Source of the DNA: Anaerolineales bacterium | GTDB lineage: Bacteria > Chloroflexota > Anaerolineae > 4572-78 > J111 | DNA: 19,939 nt | NCBI GenBank assembly: GCA_012032575.1 | Contig: JAAUSP010000069.1 | Location: forward strand, 1-19,939 | Direction of reading: 5' to 3' | Part shown: positions 1 to 7,120 of the stretch, piece by piece | Layout: each line of letters begins with the position of its first letter | How positions within the stretch are numbered: the first letter of the stretch is position 1 | The notes under the pieces: generated by a model | The model's database searches: none | The model's input: only the letters and a program-made list of their open reading frames with translations | Told to the model about the DNA's origin: nothing | Program-made: the position numbers and the translations under genes

Positions 1-17
1 GAATCCCTTAGCCTACT

Positions 18-50
18 CTGTTGAAAAATTTAGCCACCAATTTTCAACAG
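18..50. repeat. Inverted repeat at left edge, possible terminator of an upstream gene or operator
   Basis: CTGTTGAAAA (18-27) is the exact reverse complement of TTTTCAACAG (41-50), with 13 bases between. One bulged A would allow two more A-T pairs inside. There is no T-run after the right arm, so it is a weak terminator. It lies about 140 bp before the first oxidase gene and could equally be a regulatory site. The stretch 51-189 holds no gene; it contains a TTGACA (113-118) without a good -10 at normal spacing and a 7-bp direct repeat CATGGGT (129-135 and 143-149). Confidence 0.4.
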
Positions 51-189
51 CCACCCTAAACGCACAAATCGCTCCTCTCTATGTTGCCGACGCTGTAAGG
101 TAAACTAAATATTTGACACATTGATTGCCATGGGTGAGCGGTCATGGGTCAATTTTTAATTATTTTAGTTGAAAGGAGAGAGGTGTTTT

Positions 190-915
190 ATGGTCGCAAG
201 AATGTTTTCTTGGCTGGCCGGCCTGACTCTGGTTCTGGTCTTTTTAGTTATTATCAGTCCAGACCTGTTTCGGGGGTATGTCTTTAGTCAAGACGAGCGC
301 AGTAGCGGCAGGCGAGTTTACGAGACCTATTGTATCGGTTGCCACGGACAGAATGGGCTGGGTGATGGTGAGGCGGCAGTTTTTCTCAATCCCCAACCCA
401 GAAATTTTGTTAACGGACAATACAAATTCTTCTATTTTAGCGAAGCGGGGCCACTGCCTTCGGATGAAAGCTTAAAGCTGACCATTCGTAATGGTATCCA
501 GGGTTCGGCCATGCCTGCTTTTCCCCTCCTCACTGACCAAGAAATTGGCGATGTAACAACTTACCTCAAAAACCTGCGCGAAGGCGGCTGGGTTGAACCG
601 GAGCCGGTCCAGGCAGCCGGCGTCTCTATCGAGGGAACTACCGGGTCTGAAATATTTACCAACGCTGGCTGTAATGCATGCCACCAATTTGACCCGTTGG
701 GTTCTGTCGGCGGGATTGGGCCAGACCTTACTCAAGTGGGCAGCCGTTTGAGTGTGGACGAAATTAAAGATTCGGTCATTAATCCCACGGCTGTTACTGC
801 TGCCGAATGTCCGGGTGGTCCCTGCCCTCAGGGCGTGATGCCTCAATACTTTAAAGACCGGTTGACCCCGGAACAGATTGATACACTGGCCACATATTTA
901 GCAGAGCAAAAATAA
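190..915 (+). CDS. Membrane-anchored dihaem cytochrome c, CcoP-like electron-entry subunit
   Basis: A periplasm-facing c-type cytochrome that probably feeds electrons to the oxidase encoded next. I chose the ATG at 190 because AAAGGAGAG (172-180) is a good ribosome site for it; a TTG at 169 is possible in frame but would overlap that site. The 241-aa protein starts with one hydrophobic segment (about residues 5-25, no cleavage site evident), then two class-I haem c domains: CIGCH at 48-52 with a downstream MPAF (likely Met ligand), and CNACH at 161-165 with GIGPDL after it and MPQYF near the end. Two haems plus an N-terminal anchor is the design of CcoP, but CcoP is normally encoded after CcoO and here the gene comes first. 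It ends 18 bp before the next gene, so co-transcription is likely. The family call is firm; the CcoP role is inferred. Confidence 0.85.
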   Translation: MVARMFSWLAGLTLVLVFLVIISPDLFRGYVFSQDERSSGRRVYETYCIGCHGQNGLGDGEAAVFLNPQPRNFVNGQYKFFYFSEAGPLPSDESLKLTIRNGIQGSAMPAFPLLTDQEIGDVTTYLKNLREGGWVEPEPVQAAGVSIEGTTGSEIFTNAGCNACHQFDPLGSVGGIGPDLTQVGSRLSVDEIKDSVINPTAVTAAECPGGPCPQGVMPQYFKDRLTPEQIDTLATYLAEQK

Positions 916-933
916 CCCAGGAGGAAAGAACAC

Positions 934-2385
934 ATGACTGTAGCAGTTGCCAAAAGACGCGCCCCGCTTGGCGTATCAAACCCCCTAATTAATTTAGGAT
1001 TGGTGAGAGCACACATCATTGCTGGCTTTGTCTTTTTGATTATCGCCATGCTGATGGGTATTTTCTACTCGCTTCAACTGAATAATTTGTATCCCTTTCC
1101 TGGCATCGAGTTTCTCTCGCCGGGACGCATCCGTATGATCCATACCAATGGCGTGGCCTACGGCTTTATCGTCAATGTTTTTCTGGGCGGGTTGTATTGG
1201 GCCGTCCCCCGATTAACGCAGCGGCGAGTATTGCACGATCTTTTAGGCTGGTTGATTTTTTGGGTCTATCTGTTCATTATTTTATGGACGGTGGTAGGAA
1301 TTTTGGCCGGTTATGCTCAGGCGGTCGAATGGGGTGAAACTCCCGGCGCTTTTGCGGCCAATGGTACCTGGCTCTTTCCCATTGATGAATTGGTCATGGT
1401 TGGCCTGATTTTGATTGCTGTCCAGTTTCTGGTTCCCATTTTTCAGTTTGGCAGCAAACAGCCCATGTATGTCAGCCTGTGGTACTTCTCGGTAGCGTTC
1501 ATCTGGGTGATTTTGACCTATGCGATGGGCAACTACCTGCCCGAATTTGTCCCTGGCGCGGGCGGAGCTACTTATGTGGGTCTGTTCATCCACGATTTGG
1601 TGGGCTTGCTGGTTACACCCCTGGGTTGGGGCATGATGTACTACTTTGTCCCGGCTCTGTTGAAGAAACCCATCTGGAGCCACGCGGTATCGCTGTTGGG
1701 TTTCTGGGGACTGGCCTTTTTCTACCCGCTGCAAGGGGTGCATCACTTCATCTATAGCACCATCCCCATGTTTGCCCAGTTTGGGGCGGTCGTCTCAACC
1801 GTCGCCATCGAAATTATGGTGGTTACGGTGTTCATCAACTTCTTTATGACCCTGCGCGGGCGCGAGATTGCCCCGGTGACCAATATGCCGATCCGCTGGT
1901 TTTACACCGGGATGGTCTTTTACGTGATTACCTGTATCCAGTGTGCGGTCCATGTACAGTTCTGGGCGCAAGAGTTTGTCCACTTTACCGATTGGGTGGT
2001 TGGACACGCCCACCTGATCATGTTCGGCACCTTTGGCTTTTGGCTCATCGGCATCACCACCGATTTGTGGCCGCGGGTGTTGGGGCGAAAAAACTGGTGG
2101 TCGCCGGCTTTGCACGAGGCGGTTTTCTGGATGTGTACCATCGGTCTGGCCTCGATGTTTGTGGCCTTGACCTCAGCCGGCCTGGTCGAAGGTTATCTGT
2201 GGAAAGGGTTGGCTCCCTGGGAAGTATCGCTCCAATCGGTTCGGCTCATCTGGCTTTTCCGCACGGCCACCGGTTTGCTCATGTTTGCCGGCGTGCTGCT
2301 CTTCGCCTTCAATATGTATATGACAGCCACGACCCCCGAAGCTGAAGAAACATCGCCCAATCTGGTACCGGCCCCGGCCAAGTAG
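934..2385 (+). CDS. ccoN: cbb3-type cytochrome c oxidase subunit I (haem-copper catalytic subunit)
   Basis: The catalytic subunit that reduces O2 to water and pumps protons; 483 aa with about 12 membrane helices. The ligand set is visible and matches the C-family spacing: H70 in HTNG (low-spin haem b), H220 in HDLVG (CuB), H270-H271 in QGVHH (CuB), and H358/H360 in VGHAH (haem b3 and haem b). Y264 lies six residues before H270, which is the position of the Tyr-His cross-link in helix VII of cbb3 enzymes (Y251/H257 in the Pseudomonas stutzeri enzyme); A-family oxidases carry that tyrosine in helix VI. AGGAGG (920-925) precedes the ATG by 8 bases. It is flanked by the dihaem cytochrome and CcoO. 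The C-terminus ends in a short Pro/Ala/Glu tail. Confidence 0.95.
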   Translation: MTVAVAKRRAPLGVSNPLINLGLVRAHIIAGFVFLIIAMLMGIFYSLQLNNLYPFPGIEFLSPGRIRMIHTNGVAYGFIVNVFLGGLYWAVPRLTQRRVLHDLLGWLIFWVYLFIILWTVVGILAGYAQAVEWGETPGAFAANGTWLFPIDELVMVGLILIAVQFLVPIFQFGSKQPMYVSLWYFSVAFIWVILTYAMGNYLPEFVPGAGGATYVGLFIHDLVGLLVTPLGWGMMYYFVPALLKKPIWSHAVSLLGFWGLAFFYPLQGVHHFIYSTIPMFAQFGAVVSTVAIEIMVVTVFINFFMTLRGREIAPVTNMPIRWFYTGMVFYVITCIQCAVHVQFWAQEFVHFTDWVVGHAHLIMFGTFGFWLIGITTDLWPRVLGRKNWWSPALHEAVFWMCTIGLASMFVALTSAGLVEGYLWKGLAPWEVSLQSVRLIWLFRTATGLLMFAGVLLFAFNMYMTATTPEAEETSPNLVPAPAK

Positions 2386-2401
2386 GATAAGGAGAGTTCT
2401 G

Positions 2402-3004
2402 ATGGAAAAAACGATTGAGAAATTTCAATTTATCTTTCTGGTTGCCGGTGTTGGCTTTTTTGCCCTGGCGTTTGTGGTCTCCGGGGTGGTCACGGTCAAT
2501 GCCCTGTCTAATCTGCCCTATACTACTCTGGACGAGATATCCCAGGATGTTAGCCCTTACTTTGTAGCGCTTTCCACCCAATACCCGGAGCAGTTTGAAA
2601 AGTATTATCCGGGCGGCCCCACCCCCGAAAACTACCGGGAAGCGCTCCTGTTAGCCCGCAATACCTATATTGGTGAAGCCTGCTGGCACTGCCATTCGCA
2701 GCAAGTGCGGCCTGTGGCTAATGAGGATGTGCGTTTTGGCCCTGTCTCTACCGCCGCCGAACAGCAGCACGAACTGATGATGCCGCAGTTGATGGGAACG
2801 CGCCGGGTTGGACCTGACCTGTCCCGTGAGGGCGGTTATCGCTCTAACGATTGGCATGTGGCCCATTTTTACAGCCCCCGCTCGGTCGCACCCACCTCGG
2901 TGATGCCCAGCTATACCTGGTTCTTTGACGGCCAACAGCCCAATAAAAAGGGCCTGGCGATGATTGCCTATATGCAGTGGCTTGGCACAAACGTCGAACG
3001 ATGA
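2402..3004 (+). CDS. ccoO: cbb3-type cytochrome c oxidase subunit II (monohaem cytochrome c)
   Basis: The membrane-bound monohaem cytochrome c that passes electrons to CcoN. The 200-aa protein has one N-terminal helix (about residues 12-37) and one haem c site, CWHCH at 94-98, followed by the typical CcoO run of SQQVRPV, GTRRVGPDLSREGG, WHVAHFYSPRSV and VMPSY, the last giving the likely axial Met. The start follows CcoN by 16 bases, with AAGGAG (2389-2394) as ribosome site. The length is normal for the family. Nothing is missing. It is followed by a strong nested hairpin and then small membrane-protein genes rather than a canonical ccoQ and ccoP. Confidence 0.93.
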   Translation: MEKTIEKFQFIFLVAGVGFFALAFVVSGVVTVNALSNLPYTTLDEISQDVSPYFVALSTQYPEQFEKYYPGGPTPENYREALLLARNTYIGEACWHCHSQQVRPVANEDVRFGPVSTAAEQQHELMMPQLMGTRRVGPDLSREGGYRSNDWHVAHFYSPRSVAPTSVMPSYTWFFDGQQPNKKGLAMIAYMQWLGTNVER

Positions 3005-3009
3005 TACAA

Positions 3010-3077
3010 TGAGGCAAAAGCGCGAGGAGGCGAAATATACCCCCGCCTCCTCGCGTCAGTCACCACCCCTTGCCTCA
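3010..3077 (+). repeat. Nested hairpin between ccoO and the next gene
   Basis: Inner stem: CGCGAGGAGGCG (3021-3032) pairs perfectly with CGCCTCCTCGCG (3044-3055) around an 11-base loop. Outer stem: TGAGGCAA (3010-3017) pairs perfectly with TTGCCTCA (3070-3077). The ribosome site AAGGAG (3080-3085) of the next gene starts three bases after the outer stem. There is no T-run, so this is not a standard terminator. It could set the ratio of oxidase subunits to downstream proteins by stabilising the ccoNO message or by limiting ribosome access. Confidence 0.75.
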
Positions 3078-3093
3078 CTAAGGAGCAGTAAAG

Positions 3094-3411
3094 ATGAATA
3101 AAAATCGTTTCAAAGATGGCAGATTTGTTTCGGTGGTTGTTATCGCCCTAACCGTTGGGGCTGCCGGACTTACCTTTATGTTCAAGCTCTACGAATTTGT
3201 GGCCGCGTCAACCACTGGTATTGTGCCTGGAATCGTTACGGCGACGGTATTGCCTTATTTCTTTATCAGCGGCGGTTTTTTGTTGTTAGCCGGTTGGGCC
3301 TGGGCCGGGGGGCACTATAAAAACATCGAAGGGGCCAAGCGGGACATGCTGATGCAAGAAGAAGCCTATGAAAAATTAGAGCGCGAGCACAAACTCTTTT
3401 ATAATAAATAG
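3094..3411 (+). CDS. Small two-helix membrane protein of unknown function
   Basis: A 105-aa protein I do not recognise. It has a short positively charged N-terminus (MNKNRFKDGRF), two hydrophobic segments (about residues 12-33 and 43-68, the second rich in Gly, Phe and Leu), then a charged helical tail (about 75-105) of Glu, Lys and Arg that could be a short coiled coil on the cytoplasmic face. AAGGAG (3080-3085) is a good ribosome site. Its place between CcoO and the copper genes suggests a small oxidase subunit or assembly factor, in the position of CcoQ, but no CcoQ signature is visible. No cysteine or haem motif is present. Confidence 0.75.
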   Translation: MNKNRFKDGRFVSVVVIALTVGAAGLTFMFKLYEFVAASTTGIVPGIVTATVLPYFFISGGFLLLAGWAWAGGHYKNIEGAKRDMLMQEEAYEKLEREHKLFYNK

Positions 3412-3426
3412 AGCGGAGAGAGACTG

Positions 3427-3942
3427 ATGCGACAACCATCACAAAAATTAATTATCTTCTTTATTGTAGCTTTGGGTGCCGGTTTTGCCGTGTCTTTTGG
3501 CATTATGACCTATGTCCTGGATGCCCCGCTGCGCCTTTATGGTTTTCTTAACCTGGTTGTAGTAGCCTTGTTAGTAGCTGGCCTGCTGGTGGTCTGGTTT
3601 GACAAGCCGATGGAGTTGGGGTTATTCAAATGGCCTGCCTCCAAACCAAAGGTCGAGGCCGCGAGCCGCCAGACTGTGCGCAGTGCAGCCCCGGCTGCTC
3701 GTCAGACTCCAGCGCACAGGTTAACATTCCCAAAGGCAGTGGCTTCCCGCACGAAACACCCACCGACCATTGGGACATCAACTTTGGCGATAGCGAGCAG
3801 GTCTATCAAGGCACCGATCTCCCGGTTTGGATTCTGGCCGGTTGGGCGGCGTTTATCATCTGGGCGGTGGTTTACCTCATCTCCGGCCTGCCAACCTTCC
3901 ATTACTAATGTAGCGCATGCACCAGCACCCTCTGACCGATGA
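3427..3942 (+). CDS. Small membrane protein; credible only in its first part, probable -1 frameshift near 3618-3700
   Basis: The frame opens at an ATG 16 bases after the previous gene, with GCGGAGAG as ribosome site. Residues 1-60 look genuine: a short polar start, then two hydrophobic segments (about 8-30 and 36-58) and a FDKPMELG stretch. Beyond about residue 75 the frame turns into Arg/Ser/Pro-rich sequence of the kind seen when a real gene is read out of frame, and it runs on into the next gene (3917). Over the same stretch the frame one base back (3630-3908) encodes a convincing membrane protein. The simplest reading is one gene of about 160 aa, 3427-3908, with one base missing, perhaps in the GGGG at 3618-3621. 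Two overlapping genes are the alternative. Function unknown; the context points to the oxidase. Confidence 0.55.
   Translation: MRQPSQKLIIFFIVALGAGFAVSFGIMTYVLDAPLRLYGFLNLVVVALLVAGLLVVWFDKPMELGLFKWPASKPKVEAASRQTVRSAAPAARQTPAHRLTFPKAVASRTKHPPTIGTSTLAIASRSIKAPISRFGFWPVGRRLSSGRWFTSSPACQPSITNVAHAPAPSDR
3630..3908 (+). CDS. Cys-containing single-helix protein, FixP_N-like end; second half of 3427 gene or a separate overlapping gene
   Basis: The 92-aa frame begins at an ATG inside the preceding gene, with GGAG (3612-3615) only loosely placed as ribosome site. It has a hydrophilic Cys-bearing part (CAQCSPGC, about residues 17-24), then HWDINFGDSEQVYQGTDLPVW, and ends in one membrane helix (about 66-86, Trp-rich) followed by GLPTFHY. 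The layout of an acidic stretch, LPVW, and a Trp-rich helix resembles the N-terminal segment of CcoP/FixP, so it may supply that part in trans to the dihaem cytochrome at 190; that is inference from pattern only. The stop is 9 bases before the next start. It is real coding sequence in my view; whether it is its own gene or follows a frameshift is open. Confidence 0.6.
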   Translation: MACLQTKGRGREPPDCAQCSPGCSSDSSAQVNIPKGSGFPHETPTDHWDINFGDSEQVYQGTDLPVWILAGWAAFIIWAVVYLISGLPTFHY

Positions 3943-4645
3943 GCTGAGTTTTTTTCTCCTGTTGACCACCGGCCTCTTGACCGGCCTGAGTCACTGCATC
4001 GGGATGTGTGGTCCACTGGTGGGGGCGTTTGCCTTGCGACGGCGATCTCAGCGGCAGGAAATTTCGACGCCGCTGTTGCTCTTTCAAACAGGCCGGTTAA
4101 CCACCTATATGCTCCTGGGGGCAGGGCTGGGTCTGGCCGGCGGGCTGATTGAGGGAGGCGCTGCCTGGCAGGGTTGGCAAGGCGGCCTGTCGGTTATCTT
4201 TGGCCTACTGATGGTGCTGCTGGGGTTGAATTTATTGAAAATTCTGCCGATGCCGCCCTGGTTGGCTTCGCTGGCGCTGGCTCGTCTGGTAAGCGGCTGG
4301 CTCAAATACTGGTTGGGTTCATCCCAGCCAGCCGCGCCTTTTGTTCTGGGGCTGGCAAACGGCCTGCTGCCATGTGGGGCGGTGTATTCACTGGGGTTGT
4401 TGGCCGCTGCCAGCGGCGATCCCCTCAAAGGGGCCAGCATCATGCTCATCTTTGGCCTGGGAACGCTGCCGGCCCTGTTGGGGTTTGGTCTTTCGACTGC
4501 CTGGCTGAGTGTGCGCTGGCGCAGCGGTTTTTTTCGAGTGGCAGCGGTGCTGGTGGTGATTGTGGGGGTGCAATTGACCTTGCGCGGCCTGGCCGCCAAT
4601 GGTCAACTGCCTCACGCAGCCGTTGGCAGTGTGATGTTATGGTAG
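3917..4645 (+). CDS. TauE/SafE-family (UreH/DsbD_2-like, COG2836-type) membrane protein, likely copper supply for the oxidase
   Basis: A 242-aa, roughly six-helix membrane protein with the family's two-repeat hallmark: GLSHCIGMCGP near the N-terminus (H26, C27, M30, C31) and GLLPCG in the second half (C153). Despite the sulfite-exporter label, members with the MCGP motif are often found next to ccoI and ccoS, and a role in metal or thiol transfer fits them better. The extreme N-terminus, MHQHP, adds two histidines. The start is the first ATG after the previous stop, with no strong ribosome site, so coupling to the gene before is likely. The next gene is the CcoI-like ATPase, which supports copper delivery. 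The family is fairly sure; the substrate is inferred. Confidence 0.8.
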   Translation: MHQHPLTDELSFFLLLTTGLLTGLSHCIGMCGPLVGAFALRRRSQRQEISTPLLLFQTGRLTTYMLLGAGLGLAGGLIEGGAAWQGWQGGLSVIFGLLMVLLGLNLLKILPMPPWLASLALARLVSGWLKYWLGSSQPAAPFVLGLANGLLPCGAVYSLGLLAAASGDPLKGASIMLIFGLGTLPALLGFGLSTAWLSVRWRSGFFRVAAVLVVIVGVQLTLRGLAANGQLPHAAVGSVMLW

Positions 4646-4690
4646 AGCGAGTGACCGGGCTGCACACGATGCACAGGTTGACTGCGCTCT
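4644..4690 (+). repeat. Imperfect hairpin just before the CcoI-like gene
   Basis: AGAGCGAGT (4644-4652) pairs with ACTGCGCTCT (4681-4690) with one bulged G at 4684. CTG (4660-4662) can pair with CAG (4674-4676) inside. The ribosome site TGAGG (4691-4695) follows immediately. The left arm overlaps the stop codon of the preceding gene. Confidence 0.5.
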
Positions 4691-4704
4691 TGAGGATGTA
4701 ATGT

Positions 4705-7038
4705 ATGGGAGTTCGTCTCCAAAAGCTCCAAATACCCACCGGACACGATATTTCCAACTCCCTCTCGGAAGTCGAAAACGCAACATCCAAAACCCAGGCT
4801 GATTGTGCGCTGTGCGGCCTGCCGGCGACTCGCCATCTGACCGAGTCCTTCAACGGCGAAACCTTGATTTTCTGCTGTTACGGCTGCCGCCATATTTATG
4901 AAGTTGTCGCCCCCGACCTGGCCAACGGCCTCGATCTGCGGCAGGCGATTGGCCGGGCCGGTTTGGACCTCAACGCCCCATGCTGTCGGGGGGCGATTCA
5001 CGGCGACCCGGCTCAGGAAGTCGCCCGGCTGCTTTCCCGGCTGATGCTCAACGCTTTTCTGGCCATGATGGTCATGGTGCTGAGCCTTTCGCTTTACTCC
5101 GATTTCTTTTTTGCCTCCTGGGGCCAACTGGGCCAGGGGACACGCTCGATGCTGCAAGCCATTGCCATGCTGTTCGCCACCCCGGCGGTACTGCTGCTGG
5201 CCTTGCCCATTCTCGAAGATGCCATTTTTACCTTCCAGGTTTACCGGCGCTTGACCACCAGCGCCCTGATTGCCATTGGCAGTCTGGCCGCTTATGGGTT
5301 GTCGGTTTATGCCACCTTCACCGGCCAGGGGCAGACCTATTTTGAAACGGCCACAATGACCCTTTTGCTGGTCACATTGGGCCGCTGGCTCGATGCCAAA
5401 ACTCAGGTTGAAAGCGCCCGTGCCCTGGATGAATTGCTGGCTCGAACCCCGGCTGAAGCCAGCCTGATTACCACTTCCGGGCCGGATGAAACCGAAATTC
5501 GGGTTCCCGCCGACCAGCTCCAACCCGGTGATCGCATTCGGGTGCGCCCCGGCGAAAACTTTGCGGTGGATGGGCGGGTTATTTACGGTGAGGGCAGTGT
5601 GGATGAGGCCAGCATCACCGGTGAAGCCACGCCGGCCTACAAAGGCCCTGACCAGACCGTTTATGCCGGCACGACCAACCTGGATGGCAGCTTTGTGGTT
5701 GAGGCCACCCAGGTGGGGGAAGAGCGGGTGATGGGCAAATTGATTCGCCTGCTCGACGAAGCCCGGCTGCACCGCGCCCCCATCGAGCGCCTGGCCGATC
5801 AGGTATCGGGTTATTTTGTGCCGCTGGTGATTGTGCTGGCGGCAGGGACATTTGCTTATTGGACCTGGCAGGTCAATTTTGAACAGGGATTGATGACCAG
5901 TCTGGCCGTACTGCTCATCGCCTGCCCGTGTGCTCTGGGTGTCTCGACGCCCTTGGCAATTTGGGCTGGGCTGGGTCGGGCGGCTCAGCAAAGTGTGCTC
6001 ATCCGCGACAGTATGACTCTGGAAAAGCTGGCCCGTATCCGGCGTGTCTTTTTTGATAAAACGGGGACGTTGACCACGGGTCAATCTACTTTGGCCGAAG
6101 TTGTGGTGAGAGGACCGGGGACCGGGGATCGGAGACCGGAAGGAGTTGCAGACAGCGAGATTGCGATTGGGCAGAGGTCCTCGCTTGATGAAACCAGGTT
6201 ATTGCAAATTGCCGCCTCACTGGAACATGGCTCTGAGCATCCGCTGGGCCGGTCCATTCAGGCGGCGGCTGTAGCTCAACTGTTGCCCTGGCTGCCGGTG
6301 GAGAATTTTAAGGCAATGCCGGGTTTGGGCGTCAGCGGGCTGGTGGATGGTCAGGTTGTTTGCGTGGGCAGTTGGCGGCTGGTCGAGCAGCAAGGCTTAT
6401 TCCTGTCCCCTGCATTGAAGACAGAGCGCCGGCGGCTTGAACAGGCCGGGATTACCGTGGTGCATGTGGGCTGGTCCGGGCTGGTGCAGGGCCTGCTGGG
6501 TCTGGCTGAAACCGTGCGGCCAACCGCTGCCTCGGCCCTGGCCGATATGCGGAAGCGCCATTTGACCGTTCAGGTGCTAACCGGGGACAGTGCGGCTGCC
6601 GGCGGCGCTTTAGGCGAGCAGTTGAACGTGGTTGTGCAAAGTGAACTGCTGCCCCACGACAAAGTCAAACTGATTGAACAGGCCGAAGCCAGCGGCCCCA
6701 CGGCCATGGTTGGCGATGGTTTGAATGACGCGCCGGCATTGGCCCGCGCCAGCGTGGGCATCGCCCTGGGCTGCGGAGCCGATGTTACCCGCGAGGCTGC
6801 CGATGTCAGCCTGCTCGGCACGGATTTGGCCCAAATTACCTGGACTCTGGCCCTGGCCCGCCGGGTTTACCGCACCATCGGCTGGAATTTGGGGCAGGCT
6901 TTCGCCTACAATGTGATTGGCATCGGGCTGGCGATGGCCGGCTATATGCACCCGGTCCTGGCCGCCTCCGCTATGGTGGTGAGCAGCCTGATTGTCGTCA
7001 GCAATTCATTGCGTATCTTCAGATTTAAGAGTATCTAA
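4705..7038 (+). CDS. ccoI: CcoI-like copper-translocating P1B-type ATPase
   Basis: Moves copper across the membrane with ATP, in this setting for CuB insertion into the oxidase. The 777-aa protein starts with a Cys-rich domain of the PF12156 type (CALCG near residue 32, then FCCYGC), typical of CcoI. It then goes almost directly to the membrane helices: the usual GMxCxxC HMA domain is not seen, though a CC pair (PCCRG) sits at the junction. Core motifs are complete: TGE at 305-307, CPC at 407-409, phosphorylated D451 in DKTGT, the SEHPLG motif of the N-domain, GDGLNDAP around 670-677, and the C-terminal membrane motifs NLGQAFAYN and SSLIVVSNSLR. A small G/P/R-rich insert encoded by short GGACCGG-like repeats lies between DKTGT and SEHPLG. 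The ATG at 4705 follows TGAGG by 9 bases. Confidence 0.9.
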   Translation: MGVRLQKLQIPTGHDISNSLSEVENATSKTQADCALCGLPATRHLTESFNGETLIFCCYGCRHIYEVVAPDLANGLDLRQAIGRAGLDLNAPCCRGAIHGDPAQEVARLLSRLMLNAFLAMMVMVLSLSLYSDFFFASWGQLGQGTRSMLQAIAMLFATPAVLLLALPILEDAIFTFQVYRRLTTSALIAIGSLAAYGLSVYATFTGQGQTYFETATMTLLLVTLGRWLDAKTQVESARALDELLARTPAEASLITTSGPDETEIRVPADQLQPGDRIRVRPGENFAVDGRVIYGEGSVDEASITGEATPAYKGPDQTVYAGTTNLDGSFVVEATQVGEERVMGKLIRLLDEARLHRAPIERLADQVSGYFVPLVIVLAAGTFAYWTWQVNFEQGLMTSLAVLLIACPCALGVSTPLAIWAGLGRAAQQSVLIRDSMTLEKLARIRRVFFDKTGTLTTGQSTLAEVVVRGPGTGDRRPEGVADSEIAIGQRSSLDETRLLQIAASLEHGSEHPLGRSIQAAAVAQLLPWLPVENFKAMPGLGVSGLVDGQVVCVGSWRLVEQQGLFLSPALKTERRRLEQAGITVVHVGWSGLVQGLLGLAETVRPTAASALADMRKRHLTVQVLTGDSAAAGGALGEQLNVVVQSELLPHDKVKLIEQAEASGPTAMVGDGLNDAPALARASVGIALGCGADVTREAADVSLLGTDLAQITWTLALARRVYRTIGWNLGQAFAYNVIGIGLAMAGYMHPVLAASAMVVSSLIVVSNSLRIFRFKSI
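6112..6141 (+). repeat. Short degenerate tandem GGACCGG repeat inside the ATPase gene
   Basis: Copies of an ACCGGGG/GATCGGAG/GACCGGAA-like unit of 7-8 bases follow each other at 6112-6141. They encode a Gly/Pro/Arg-rich insert (RGPGTGDRRPEG) between the phosphorylation site and the SEHPLG motif. The insert keeps the frame. It looks like a small repetitive element tolerated in a surface loop. Confidence 0.5.
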
Positions 7039-7041
7039 TGA

Positions 7042-7098
7042 GGTGAGGGAGCGATGAGACGAAGAACCCCTTCGCGTCCTCGCCTCACCAGTCATCGC
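7042..7098 (+). repeat. Interleaved inverted repeats (possible pseudoknot) before the MerE-like gene
   Basis: GGTGAGG (7042-7048) pairs with CCTCACC (7083-7089), and GCGATGA (7051-7057) pairs with TCATCGC (7092-7098). The arms are in the order a-b-a'-b', so they can form a pseudoknot or two exclusive folds. Between them GACGAAG (7058-7064) pairs with CTTC plus GTC (7070-7078) with a two-base bulge. The ribosome site TAAGGA follows at 7107-7112. This is a candidate RNA control element; no known riboswitch class is recognised. Confidence 0.6.
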
Positions 7099-7120
7099 AT
7101 CTCTAATAAGGAAACCAAAC

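Noticed and set aside
113..152. Possible FNR/CRP site or sigma-70 promoter around TTGACA before the first gene
   Set aside because: The second half-site of TTGATnnnnATCAA is missing and no good -10 stands at 16-18 bases.
4612..6084. A 490-codon open frame on the - strand across the CcoI-like ATPase gene
   Set aside because: Its composition (Gln, Gly, His, Arg-rich, no domain motif) is what the complement of a GC-rich gene gives, and the + strand carries every P-type ATPase motif.
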